64,000 bases of DNA, from contig NZ_CACSJA010000020.1 of assembly GCF_902706035.1 (NCBI RefSeq), positions 1 to 64,000 of the forward strand. The letters are read 5' to 3'. The number at the start of each line of letters is the position of its first letter. Positions within the stretch are counted from its first letter, which is position 1. The stretch comes from Pantoea sp. 18069 (GTDB lineage: Bacteria > Pseudomonadota > Gammaproteobacteria > Burkholderiales > Burkholderiaceae_C). The translations under genes and the position numbers were made by a program. Shown here piece after piece: positions 8,339 to 16,436 of this stretch. A model generated the notes under the pieces. The model had not been told where the DNA came from. It saw nothing but the letters and a program-made list of their open reading frames with translations, and ran no database searches.

Positions 8339-8787
8339 TCCAGCGTACGTACGTCGATCAGCGCCAGATCTTCCTTAAGTCGCCGAGTCAGCGCTTTGTC
8401 CGCACTGCTCGGTTCGGGATTCCCGCTCGGATGGTTGTGCGCCAGGACAGCCGCAGCTGCATTGCAGCGCAATGCTTCCTTGACCACCTCGCGCGGATGG
8501 ACCGATGCACCATCGATCGTGCCCCGGAACAACTCGACGTCCTCGATCAAACGATGCCGGGTATCCAGGAACAGGACGGCAAACACCTCGTGCTCGAAAC
8601 CATCCAACTTGGCACGCAGATAGTCCTTGACCATCGTCGGCGAACCAAACTCGGCCCCACGTTGCATCTTCTGGTCGATGACCTGACGAGCAGCCTCCAG
8701 GATCTGGTAGGCCGACGCCGGCAGGTACTGGCCCTGGTCGTCACGCACCAACAGCGCAGCATCGGAAGGAATGGAAAGTAGCTACAT
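8281..8787 (-). pseudogene. radC: RadC-family JAMM-domain protein, stop at codon 2
   Basis: The frame encodes a mobile-element type RadC/YeeS protein with an intact JAMM metalloprotease-like motif (AHNHPSGNPEPSSADK) and a normal C-terminus (SFAERGLL). The expected start, ATG at 8787 with a GGAG ribosome site seven bases upstream, is followed at once by TAG. The next codons (LLSIPSDAALLVRDDQG) match the family N-terminus, so the stop probably replaced CAG. Initiation at the in-frame TTG (8751) or GTG (8748) could still yield a slightly shortened protein, but neither has a visible ribosome site. RadC genes of this type mark integrative elements; their role in DNA repair is doubtful. Confidence 0.82.
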
Positions 8788-9196
8788 GATCGTGCTCCGG
8801 TTGCACGGGCGGAATTGCCCGGAACCGGCGCCAGCACGGCGCAGCGCATGCAGTCAGGGGTCGCAGACGGTCACGGCCGCAAGCGCCAAAGGCGCGCAGC
8901 CCTTGACGGCGAGAACGCCGTGGTACGGTGAAGGGAAACAGCAAGACCGCCTACTCACACCCCAACGAAGGCGTTGACAGGCAAGCGGAGCGCGCAGTTC
9001 GGATGCATCACATGTCCGCCCATGCCAGCGACTGCTATAAAAGACCCCGAGGGACATCCTGGCGAATCTGGCAACGGGGCAGACAAATGCTGCAAGCGCC
9101 GGCCCATGCGGTACGCACGCATGGCCTACACTGCGCCTACCGTCCCGTCAGATAGCTAAACAGGAATAGTCGATACCAGCTAAGTGGGAGGTCAGC
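8788..9196. other. 409-bp intergenic region without recognised gene
   Basis: No supported coding sequence. The part next to radC is GC-rich with several short inverted repeats (for example CGGCGAGAACGCCG near 8905) and looks like a transcribed leader. The part before the DUF4236 gene is less structured. The short frames seen on both strands show no family resemblance. Confidence 0.5.
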
Positions 9197-9532
9197 ATGG
9201 GATGGCGTTTTCGCAAGAGCTTCAGTCCGTTGCCAGGCGTGCGACTCACCTTGTCGCCCAGCGGTATCAGTACCTCGGTCGGCGTTGGCCCACTACGGCT
9301 GCACCACGGTAGCCGCGGTCCGTCCGCAACTGTCGGAATTCCTGGCACAGGCGTGTCCTTCCAACAGGATCTGAGCCCACGCACCAACCATCATACCGGC
9401 CGGCCCATAGCGACCGATGGTGAGCGTCTCCCGGCGCCCGTTGAGACGGTAATCGTAGCGGAAGGTGACGGTACCGCTGGGCGATACCGTCACGCACATC
9501 CCGTCGCGGTCAGAAGCCTTGTAAGTCAATGA
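9197..9532 (+). pseudogene. DUF4236 domain protein with foreign C-terminal tail
   Basis: The first 58 residues form a DUF4236 domain: MGWRFRKSFSPLPGVRLTLS, SPSGISTSVGVG and GIPGTGVSF, a short motif-rich domain of unknown function found in phages and islands. After about position 9371 the frame runs antisense to the integrase fragment, so the remaining 53 residues are not native. The domain itself is whole and may still be expressed; many DUF4236 proteins are little longer than the domain. The ATG at 9197 has a GGAGG ribosome site. Confidence 0.65.
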
Positions 9533-9571
9533 CTTAGGCTTGAGGTTGCGCAGTGCTGTGTCGGTGAGCAT
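9392..9571 (-). pseudogene. int: N-terminal fragment of a P4-type tyrosine integrase
   Basis: The first 60 residues match the DUF4102 arm-binding domain of P4-like integrases: MLTDTALRNLKPK, KASDRDGMCVTVSPSGT and FRYDYRLNGRRETLTIGRY. The frame then passes into sequence antisense to DUF4236, and the catalytic R-H-R-Y domain is absent. The fragment begins about 300 bp from the guaA stop codon and reads away from it, the normal arrangement for an island integrated there. Loss of the catalytic part means the island cannot excise by its own enzyme. Confidence 0.85.
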
Positions 9572-9593
9572 CGAGGTTTTTCCTCCAGTTCTT

Positions 9594-9760
9594 GACGGCT
9601 TTTACCGTCAGGGGCTTGGAGACCTGCTGATGCCCGAAAAACCGCATAGACACAGCGTATCGGGAGGATTTTTACCGTCAAAGACCGATTTGGTCCGGAT
9701 AGTAAACGGGAGGATCTTAATCCGACCTCCGGTTCTTACCGCCACTTTTACCGCCAACCT
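9594..9760. repeat. TTTTACCGTCA repeats upstream of the integrase remnant
   Basis: TTTTACCGTCA occurs at 9600-9610 and 9670-9680, a variant TTTTACCGCCA near 9747 and a shorter CTTACCGCCA near 9735. The copy at 9600 is part of an inverted pair GACGG/CCGTC (9594 and 9605). Another copy lies at 5125 at the opposite end of the island. Such repeats next to an integrase start resemble arm-type integrase binding sites. The 300 bp from 9572 to 9871 contain no gene. Confidence 0.55.
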
Positions 9761-9871
9761 GTTCCGCTGGCCGGCGATAGTCACCGATAGTTGCCGCGAC
9801 GTATTTCTTTCTAAATCAACACGTTACGACAGTTTTTCGATAACTGACGATAGTCCCCGAAGGACGTCAAT

Positions 9872-11488
9872 TCACTCCCACTCAATCGTCGCCGGCGGCT
9901 TGGTCGACACATCGTAGGTCACGCGGTTGATTCCGCGCACTTCATTAATGATCCGCCCAGACACCTTCTTCAACAACGCATACGGCAGTTCAGCCCAGTC
10001 GGCGGTCATGAAGTCGCTGGTCTGCACGGCGCGCAGGGCCACGACGTAGTCGTAGGTGCGGCCGTCGCCCATCACGCCCACGCTCTTGACGGGCAGGAAC
10101 ACGGTGAAGGCCTGGCTGGTCAGCTCGTACCAGTTCTTGCCCGTGGCGGCGTCGGTGAAGTTGTAGAGTTCTTCGATGAAGATGGCGTCGGCGCGGCGCA
10201 GCAGGTCGGCGTATTCCTTCTTGACTTCACCCAGGATGCGAACGCCCAGGCCCGGGCCGGGGAATGGGTGGCGGTAGACCATGTTGCGCGGCAGGCCCAG
10301 GGCCACGCCGAGTTCGCGGACTTCGTCCTTGAACAGGTCGCGCAGGGGTTCGAGCAGCTTCAGGCCCAGTTGCTCCGGCAGGCCGCCCACGTTGTGGTGG
10401 CTCTTGATGGTCACGGCCTTCTTGCTCTTGGCGCCGCCCGACTCGATCACGTCGGGGTAGATGGTGCCCTGGGCCAGGAAGGTCGCGCCCTTGCTGCCGG
10501 CGTTCGCGGCCTTGAGCTTGCCGGCTTCGGCCTTGAAGACGTCGACGAACAGGCGGCCGATGATCTTGCGCTTTTGCTCGGGTTCGGACACGCCGGCGAG
10601 CTCGCCCAGGAACAGCTCGGCGGCATCGACGCGCACCACCTTGGCGTGCAGCTTGCCTTCGAACATTTCCATGACCATGTCGCCTTCGTTCAGGCGCAGC
10701 AGGCCGTGATCGACGAACACGCAGGTCAGCTGGTCACCGATCGCGCGGTGGATCAGCGCCGCGGCGACCGACGAATCGACGCCGCCCGACAGGCCCAAAA
10801 TGACTTCTTCGTCACCGACCTGCTCGCGGATCCTGGCGACGGCTTCCTCGATGTAGTCGCCCATGATCCAGTCCGGCGACGCAGCGCAGATGTCGCGCAC
10901 GAAGCGGTTGAGCATGGCCTGGCCCTGCACGGTGTGCGTGACTTCGGGGTGGAACTGCACGGCGTAGTAGCGGCGCGTTTCGTCGGCCATGCCGGCGATG
11001 GGGCAGGACGGCGTCGAGCACATGACCTTGAAGCCTTCGGGCAGCTGGGTCACCTTGTCGCCGTGGCTCATCCAGACCTTGAGCATGCCGTGGCCTTCGG
11101 CCGTGGCGAAGTCCTCGATGCCCTTGAGCAGCTCGGTCTGGCCATGGGCGCGGACTTCGGCGTAGCCGAATTCGCGGTTGTTCGAGCCTTCGACCTTGCC
11201 GCCCAGCTGCGTGGCCATGGTCTGCATGCCGTAGCAGATGCCCAGCACGGGAATGCCCAGCTCGAACACGGCGTCGGGCGCGCGGTCGTCGACTTCGTAG
11301 ACGCTGGCGTGGCTGCCCGAAAGAATCACTCCCTTGAGCTTGCCGTCGGCGGCGAACTCGCGCACCCAGTCGCTGCTCACATCGCAAGGATGGACTTCGC
11401 AGTAGACATGGGCTTCGCGCACGCGGCGCGCAATCAGCTGGGTGACTTGGGAGCCGAAGTCGAGGATGAGGATCTTGTCGTGTTGCAT
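9872..11488 (-). CDS. guaA: GMP synthase (glutamine-hydrolysing)
   Basis: A 538-residue enzyme that aminates XMP to GMP using glutamine and ATP. The N-terminal class I glutamine amidotransferase domain (residues about 4-200) has the nucleophile in [10 protein letters not shown]. The ATP-pyrophosphatase domain follows with the P-loop [15 protein letters not shown], and the C-terminal dimerisation domain ends in PATIEWE. I chose the ATG at 11488 ([14 protein letters not shown]), the usual start. It follows guaB by 74 bp on the same strand, giving a guaBA operon. Its 3' end borders the island remnant. Confidence 0.98.
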   Translation of the reverse strand: MQHDKILILDFGSQVTQLIARRVREAHVYCEVHPCDVSSDWVREFAADGKLKGVILSGSHASVYEVDDRAPDAVFELGIPVLGICYGMQTMATQLGGKVEGSNNREFGYAEVRAHGQTELLKGIEDFATAEGHGMLKVWMSHGDKVTQLPEGFKVMCSTPSCPIAGMADETRRYYAVQFHPEVTHTVQGQAMLNRFVRDICAASPDWIMGDYIEEAVARIREQVGDEEVILGLSGGVDSSVAAALIHRAIGDQLTCVFVDHGLLRLNEGDMVMEMFEGKLHAKVVRVDAAELFLGELAGVSEPEQKRKIIGRLFVDVFKAEAGKLKAANAGSKGATFLAQGTIYPDVIESGGAKSKKAVTIKSHHNVGGLPEQLGLKLLEPLRDLFKDEVRELGVALGLPRNMVYRHPFPGPGLGVRILGEVKKEYADLLRRADAIFIEELYNFTDAATGKNWYELTSQAFTVFLPVKSVGVMGDGRTYDYVVALRAVQTSDFMTADWAELPYALLKKVSGRIINEVRGINRVTYDVSTKPPATIEWE

Positions 11489-11562
11489 GGTCTGGAAAAT
11501 GGCAAGGCCCGACCGGCCTGCCTGCGCAGCGGATCGGGCCATTAGGTGGCGATCAACCGATT

Positions 11563-13038
11563 TTAGTCGGCGCGATAGTTGGGCGCTTCTTTCGTAATTT
11601 GCACGTCATGGACGTGGCTTTCACGGATGCCGGCCGTCGTGATCTCGACAAATTCAGCCTGGTTGTTCATCTGCTCGATGCTGGCGCAGCCGCAGTAGCC
11701 CATCGCCGCGCGCACGCCACCAGCCATCTGGTAGACGATGGAGACCATGGAGCCCTTGTAGGGCACGCGGCCTTCGATGCCTTCGGGAACCAGCTTGTCG
11801 GCGTTCGGGTTGCCGGTCGACGATTCCTGGAAGTAGCGGTCGGCCGAGCCCTGCTGCATCGCGCCGATCGAGCCCATGCCGCGGTAGCTCTTGTACGAGC
11901 GGCCCTGGTACAGGATGACTTCACCCGGCGCTTCTTCGGTGCCGGCGAACATGCCGCCCATCATGATGGTCGAGGCGCCGGCCGCGAGGGCCTTGGCGAT
12001 GTCGCCCGAGAAGCGCACGCCGCCGTCAGCGATCAGCGGCACGCCCGTGCCCAGCAGGGCCGTGGCCACGCTGTCGATGGCCATGATCTGGGGCACGCCC
12101 ACACCGGCGACGATGCGCGTGGTGCAGATCGAGCCCGGGCCGATACCGACCTTGACCGCGTCCGCTCCGGCTTCGACCAGGGCCAGCGCAGCCGCGCCCG
12201 TGGCGATGTTGCCGCCGACGACGTCGACCTGCGGGTAGTTCTGCTTGACCCAGCGCACGCGCTCGATCACGCCCTGGCTGTGGCCGTGGGCGGTGTCGAC
12301 GATGATCGCGTCGACGCCGGCCTTGACCAGCAGTTCCACACGCTCTTCGGTGCCTGCGCCCACGCCTACGGCGGCGCCCACGCGCAGCCGGCCGGCGGCA
12401 TCGCGCGCGGCGTTGGGGAAGGTGGTCTGCTTGTTGATGTCCTTGACGGTGATCAGGCCCTTGAGCTCGAAATCATCGTTGACGACCAGAATGCGTTCGA
12501 GCTTGTGCTTGTTGAGCAGCGTCTTGGCTTCGGCGGGCGTCGTGCCGTCTTTTTCGTTGACGGTGATCAGCTTTTCGCGCGGCGTCATGATCTGGCTGAC
12601 CTTGACGTCGTAACGCGTCTCGAAGCGCACGTCACGGCTGGTCACGATGCCCACGACCTTGCCGCCATCGCAGACCGGGAAACCGGAGATGCCGAGGTTT
12701 TCCGACAGTTGCAGCACCTGCAGGACGGTGTGCTCAGGGGTGATGACCACGGGGTCGATCACGACGCCGGATTCGTGGCGCTTGACCTTGTTCACTTCGG
12801 CGGCCTGTTCCTGGGCCGTCATGTTCTTGTGGATGATGCCGATACCACCCTCTTGCGCAATGGCGATGGCCAGGCGCGCTTCCGTCACGGTGTCCATCGC
12901 GGCGGACACCAGGGGAATGTTCAGGGAAATATTGCGGGAAAAACGTGTCGCGAGAGACGTGTCCTTGGGCAGGATTTGGGAGTAAGCGGGTACCAGCAAC
13001 ACATCGTCGAAGGTCAGTGCTTTACCAAGAAGGCGCAT
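11563..13038 (-). CDS. guaB: Inosine-5'-monophosphate dehydrogenase
   Basis: A 491-residue IMP dehydrogenase, which oxidises IMP to XMP with NAD+, the rate-limiting step of GMP synthesis. The TIM barrel is interrupted by two CBS domains (about residues 95-205, with [15 protein letters not shown]). The catalytic cysteine loop is [15 protein letters not shown], and the flap region [11 protein letters not shown] is present. I chose the ATG at 13038 ([15 protein letters not shown]); the longer frame adds non-conserved residues. It is the first gene of guaBA. Confidence 0.98.
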   Translation of the reverse strand: MRLLGKALTFDDVLLVPAYSQILPKDTSLATRFSRNISLNIPLVSAAMDTVTEARLAIAIAQEGGIGIIHKNMTAQEQAAEVNKVKRHESGVVIDPVVITPEHTVLQVLQLSENLGISGFPVCDGGKVVGIVTSRDVRFETRYDVKVSQIMTPREKLITVNEKDGTTPAEAKTLLNKHKLERILVVNDDFELKGLITVKDINKQTTFPNAARDAAGRLRVGAAVGVGAGTEERVELLVKAGVDAIIVDTAHGHSQGVIERVRWVKQNYPQVDVVGGNIATGAAALALVEAGADAVKVGIGPGSICTTRIVAGVGVPQIMAIDSVATALLGTGVPLIADGGVRFSGDIAKALAAGASTIMMGGMFAGTEEAPGEVILYQGRSYKSYRGMGSIGAMQQGSADRYFQESSTGNPNADKLVPEGIEGRVPYKGSMVSIVYQMAGGVRAAMGYCGCASIEQMNNQAEFVEITTAGIRESHVHDVQITKEAPNYRAD

Positions 13039-13199
13039 GTGAAAGCTCCAAAAAAACGATTGTACCTGTGCACGCAATTCTTACAGGCGGCGCCTGGTTT
13101 TTTGCCGTCCTGGCCTTGGCAGGCTGAATGGGAAGTGCGAAGATTCCACCGATGGTCAGTTCCGCTGCTCCGACCTTCCCTATTCCAGACCCCGCCGCC

Positions 13200-13733
13200 A
13201 TGAACGTCTTCACGCTTGCACTGCTCTGCGCGAGCAGCCTTTTCTCCGCCAACGCACTGGCGCAATGGCAGTGGGTCGATGCACAAGGCCGCAAGGTCTA
13301 CAGCGACCTGCCGCCGCCGGTGCAGGTACCTGTCGAGCGCATCATCAAGCAGCCCGGTATCGCCAAAGCCCCGGCCGCTGCGCAGGCAGCGCCACAGACC
13401 GCGAGCCCGGCTGCGGCCCAGCCCGTGCACCGCGGCAGCGGCGTGGACGCGCAATTGCAGGCCAGGAAAACCGCCGAGGAAGCCGAACAGGCCAGGCTTG
13501 AACAGGCCCAGGCCGACGCGCAGGAGAAAAAGCGGGCCCAGGCGCGCCAGGACAATTGTGCGCGCGCCAAGGCGGCGCAGGCGGCGTTGACCGATGGCAG
13601 GCTGCTCTCACATACCAATGCCCAGGGCGAGCGGGTGTTCATGGACGATGCAGCGCGCGCCGCCGAGCGCCAGCGCGCGCAGAACACGATCACCAGCGAC
13701 TGCGGCCCGGCCAGCGCGCCGCGCCCTCAATAA
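13200..13733 (+). CDS. DUF4124 domain-containing periplasmic protein
   Basis: A 177-residue exported protein. A signal peptide covers residues 1-20 (MNVFTLALLCASSLFSANAL). Next comes a DUF4124 motif (WQWVDAQGRKVYSDLPPP), a small domain of unknown function common in betaproteobacteria. The rest is an Ala/Gln-rich, probably coiled-coil stretch with many Arg, Lys and Glu residues. I placed the start at 13200 because it directly precedes the signal peptide. It diverges from guaB with 161 bp between. Function unknown. Confidence 0.8.
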   Translation: MNVFTLALLCASSLFSANALAQWQWVDAQGRKVYSDLPPPVQVPVERIIKQPGIAKAPAAAQAAPQTASPAAAQPVHRGSGVDAQLQARKTAEEAEQARLEQAQADAQEKKRAQARQDNCARAKAAQAALTDGRLLSHTNAQGERVFMDDAARAAERQRAQNTITSDCGPASAPRPQ

Positions 13734-13739
13734 GCAGAT

Positions 13740-14078
13740 TCAGTAACCGGCCTTGCCGCCGGGGCGCTGGCGCGAGAACAGCCCCGCACCGCGCGCGCCC
13801 TGGCGCGCAAAGCGCTCGCGCCGCGCGACCTTGGGATCGACCAGCAAGGGCCGGTACAGCTCGACCCGGTCGCCGTCACGCAGCAGTTGGCTGCGCTCGG
13901 CGCGCCGTCCCCAGATGCCTGCGGCGCAGGCGCTGGCCTCAAGCCCTGCGGCGCGCAGCGCGTCAAGCAGGCAGGCGCCGGGCGGCAGGCGCAGCGACCA
14001 TTCCTGCACCTGCCCTGCCTCGGAAGAAAACACCACCTCCACGCTGAGTTGCGCGTCGGCGGCCTCCACTTCAGCCAT
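13740..14078 (-). CDS. ratB: RatB/RnfH family ubiquitin-like protein
   Basis: A 112-residue protein of the RnfH (UPF0125) family with a beta-grasp fold: SVEVVFSSEAGQVQEWSLRL, AGIWGRRAERSQLLRDGDRV and ELYRPLLVDPK. It was named RatB in Escherichia coli, where it is encoded with RatA; its function remains unclear. I chose the ATG at 14078 (MAEVEAADAQLSVEV), which overlaps the end of ratA by eight bases and suggests coupling. The C-terminal 25 residues are basic and Gly/Arg-rich. Confidence 0.88.
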   Translation of the reverse strand: MAEVEAADAQLSVEVVFSSEAGQVQEWSLRLPPGACLLDALRAAGLEASACAAGIWGRRAERSQLLRDGDRVELYRPLLVDPKVARRERFARQGARGAGLFSRQRPGGKAGY

Positions 14079-14511
14079 AGACCTGTTCCGCACGCTTGAT
14101 GAATGCATCGACCATCGAGGCCGCGATGCGGTCGAACACCGGGCCGACCAAGGCGGCCAGCGCGATATTGTCGAAGCCATAGCTCAGGCGCAGCTCCACC
14201 TTACAGGCACGCTGCGAGCCGTCGCCCACAGGGTGGAAATACCAGTCGCCTTCGAGGTGCGAGAATGGCCCCTTGACCAGGCGAATGGTCACGCGCCGGC
14301 CTTCCTCGTGGGTGTTGCGGGTCACAAAGGATTTCTTCAGCCCGCCCAGCGACATTCCCACTTCCGCCGTCATGCCCTGCGCGTCCTGCTCGAGGATGCG
14401 CCCATGGTCGCACCAGGGCAGGAACTCGGCGTAATGGTCCACATCCGTCACCAAGGCATACATTTCTTCGGGGCTGTACCAGATGAGGACGGATTTGTTG
14501 ACTGTTTTCAT
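14071..14511 (-). CDS. ratA: RatA-type START/SRPBCC domain protein
   Basis: A 146-residue protein of the polyketide cyclase/START-like family. The sequence MKTVNKSVLIWYSPEEMYAL, YAEFLPWCDHGRIL and the C-terminal FDRIAASMVDAFIKRAEQVYG are typical. The E. coli homologue RatA is reported to act on 50S ribosomal subunits, and the mitochondrial homologue Coq10 binds ubiquinone. It is upstream of ratB and divergent from smpB, an arrangement conserved across proteobacteria. The ATG at 14511 fits the family start. Confidence 0.92.
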   Translation of the reverse strand: MKTVNKSVLIWYSPEEMYALVTDVDHYAEFLPWCDHGRILEQDAQGMTAEVGMSLGGLKKSFVTRNTHEEGRRVTIRLVKGPFSHLEGDWYFHPVGDGSQRACKVELRLSYGFDNIALAALVGPVFDRIAASMVDAFIKRAEQVYG

Positions 14512-14653
14512 GGAAATGGGGCCTGAATAGGGATGCTGCGAAGGCCATCTCAGCATCCAGGGCCGATGGAAACTAGAATCTCTGCAGCGAGACGACAAAC
14601 CACATTGTAGGGAGACCTTTTATCTCCTGGATTGCGCCGCACTTAATTCATAC

Positions 14654-15127
14654 ATGGCCAAAAAAACTGATTCCCCGTCCCGCATTGCCGACAACAAAAA
14701 AGCGGCTTACAACTACTTCTTCGAGGAACGCCACGAGGCGGGCATGGTCCTGCACGGCTGGGAAGTCAAGGCCTTGCGCGAAGGCAAGGTCCAGCTGACC
14801 GACGGCTACGTGGTCATCAAGGACGGCGAGCTCTACCTGATCGGCTGCCAGATCAACCCGCTGCGCACTGCCTCGACCCATGTGAGCCCCGATGCCGCGC
14901 GCACCAAGAAGCTGCTGCTGCACAAGGAAGAGATCAAGCGGCTGATCGGCAAGGTCGAGCAAAAGGGCTATACGCTGGTGCCGCTGAACCTGCACTGGAA
15001 GAACGGCCTGGTCAAGGCCGAGATCGCGCTTGCCAAGGGCAAGGGCGAGCACGACAAGCGCGACACCATCAAGGACCGCGAAGGCAAGCGCGAAGTGGAG
15101 CGGGCCATGAAGGGGCGCAATCGCTGA
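14654..15127 (+). CDS. smpB: SsrA-binding protein SmpB
   Basis: A 157-residue RNA-binding protein essential for trans-translation: it carries tmRNA into the A site of stalled ribosomes. Family segments are present in order: [49 protein letters not shown] and the basic C-terminal tail ([20 protein letters not shown]) that enters the mRNA channel. Length is normal. The tmRNA gene ssrA is not in the window. It is divergent from ratA with 142 bp between. Confidence 0.97.
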   Translation: MAKKTDSPSRIADNKKAAYNYFFEERHEAGMVLHGWEVKALREGKVQLTDGYVVIKDGELYLIGCQINPLRTASTHVSPDAARTKKLLLHKEEIKRLIGKVEQKGYTLVPLNLHWKNGLVKAEIALAKGKGEHDKRDTIKDREGKREVERAMKGRNR

Positions 15128-15175
15128 GGCCCCGCCTGCGAAGCCGCGTTCAGCGGCCTCATGGCAGGCGAAAAC

Positions 15176-16270
15176 TCAGTCCGCCAGCACAGCCAGGGGA
15201 TGGGCGTGCGCGGGCCAGGGGCTGGCAAAAAATGCCTGCCACTGCGCGTCCTGGACGTCCTCGATGCGCGCCGGACTCCAGCGCGGCGCATGGTCCTTGT
15301 CCACGGCCAGCGCGCGAATGCCTTCGAGGGTTTCGCTCTGGCCGGGGCGCAGGTAAAAGCAGTGGCGCACCATGTCGCGCTCCATGCGCAGGTCGTCGGC
15401 CAGGGCCATGGCGCGCGCACGGCGCACCTGCTCGAGCACCACATGCAGCATCAGCGGCGAGCGCTTGCGCAGCAGGGCCGCCGTGGCCTGGGCCCAGTCG
15501 CTGCCACCCTCTTCGAGCGCCGCGACGATGGCCGCCACCGTGGGCAAGGCGAAATACTGGTCGATCTCGGCCTGCTGGCCGGCGAAATGCGTGGGCGCCG
15601 TGCCCAGTTGCCCATCGATCCATTGCTGCACCGCCGCGCCGTCGGCAAAGTCCTGGGTGGCCAGCGCATCCCACAGCGCGGACAACTGGTCTGACGGCAC
15701 CAGGCCATCGGCCAGGCCCAGCGCGATCGCATCGCCCGCGGCAATGGTCTCGCCGGTCAGGCCCAGCCATTCGCCCGTGTGACCGGGGCAGCGGCTCAGG
15801 AAGTAGCCGCCGCCGACGTCGGGGAACAGGCCGATCGCCGTTTCAGGCATGGCCATTTTCGTGCGCTCGGTCACGATGCGCGCGCTCGCGCCCTGGCTGA
15901 TGCCCATGCCGCCGCCCATGACGATGCCGTCCATGAAAGCGATATAGGGCTTGGGATAGTGGTGGATCAGGTGGTTGAGCGCGTACTCTTCGGTGAAGAA
16001 GTCTTCGAGCTGCGGGTTGCCCGTGCTGCCCGCCTGGTGCAGGAAGCGGATGTCACCGCCCGCGCACAGCGCGCCGAACACGCCTTCCTTGTTGCTGCCG
16101 CGCAGCGCCACGGCCAGCACCTGGGGGTCGTCCTGCCATTGCAGCAGCGCGGCCATCAATTCACGCACCATCTCCAGCGACAGCGCATTGAGCGCGCGCG
16201 CGCGGTTGAGGGTGATGCAGCCTATGCGGCCCCGCACTTCGGTCAGGACCAGCGCATTTGTCTCCGTCAT
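15176..16270 (-). CDS. 3-hydroxyisobutyryl-CoA hydrolase-like enoyl-CoA hydratase family protein
   Basis: A 364-residue crotonase-superfamily enzyme. The length and the sequence (LCAGGDIRFLHQ, FMDGIVMGGGMGIS, AMPETAIGLFPDVGGGYFLS) match 3-hydroxyisobutyryl-CoA hydrolases of valine catabolism rather than ordinary 260-residue enoyl-CoA hydratases. The oxyanion-hole glycines (GGGMG) and the Glu in MPETAIG are present. It lies downstream of typA but is separated by a terminator, so it has its own transcript. No other valine-degradation genes are close, so the substrate is inferred from the family. Confidence 0.85.
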   Translation of the reverse strand: MTETNALVLTEVRGRIGCITLNRARALNALSLEMVRELMAALLQWQDDPQVLAVALRGSNKEGVFGALCAGGDIRFLHQAGSTGNPQLEDFFTEEYALNHLIHHYPKPYIAFMDGIVMGGGMGISQGASARIVTERTKMAMPETAIGLFPDVGGGYFLSRCPGHTGEWLGLTGETIAAGDAIALGLADGLVPSDQLSALWDALATQDFADGAAVQQWIDGQLGTAPTHFAGQQAEIDQYFALPTVAAIVAALEEGGSDWAQATAALLRKRSPLMLHVVLEQVRRARAMALADDLRMERDMVRHCFYLRPGQSETLEGIRALAVDKDHAPRWSPARIEDVQDAQWQAFFASPWPAHAHPLAVLAD

Positions 16271-16373
16271 ATTGTGTTCCTCAGATCTACCGATGATTCA
16301 GCGCAGCCACGCGGCTGCGCGCCAATCTTCAACCTTAACCGAGGCAACCCCGCTGCCGCTGTCGCAGACGCAA

Positions 16374-16398
16374 AAAAAGCCGCACAAGGCGGCTTTTT
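16374..16398 (-). terminator. Intrinsic terminator behind typA
   Basis: A perfect stem AAAAAGCCGC/GCGGCTTTTT (16374-16383 and 16389-16398) with a five-base loop and a T7 run on the minus strand lies about 40 bp after the typA stop. It ends the long operon rimP-typA. Confidence 0.85.
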
Positions 16399-16436
16399 CT
16401 GTGAGCGTAATGCAGGGCAAGCGCTCTTCAGCAATC

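Larger units (their letters stand above)
5125..9871. mobile_element. Remnant of an integrative element at the guaA 3' end
   Basis: The interval between the terminator at 4981 and the guaA stop codon holds only accessory or broken genes: hipBA, a TrbB fragment of a conjugation ATPase, an unknown membrane protein, a RadC gene with a stop at codon 2, DUF4236 and the N-terminus of a tyrosine integrase. The integrase start lies about 300 bp from guaA, whose 3' end is a known integration hotspot for genomic islands. TTTTACCGTCA repeats occur near both ends (5125; 9600 and 9670). The left boundary is approximate, and no clear duplicated attachment core was found apart from an eight-base TCACTCCC at 5050 and 9872, which could be chance. 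Confidence 0.55.

Noticed and set aside
5050..9879. TCACTCCC at 5050 and 9872 as a proven attachment-site duplication
   Set aside because: Eight bases can match by chance and flanking similarity is poor. It is kept only as a hint in the island findings.
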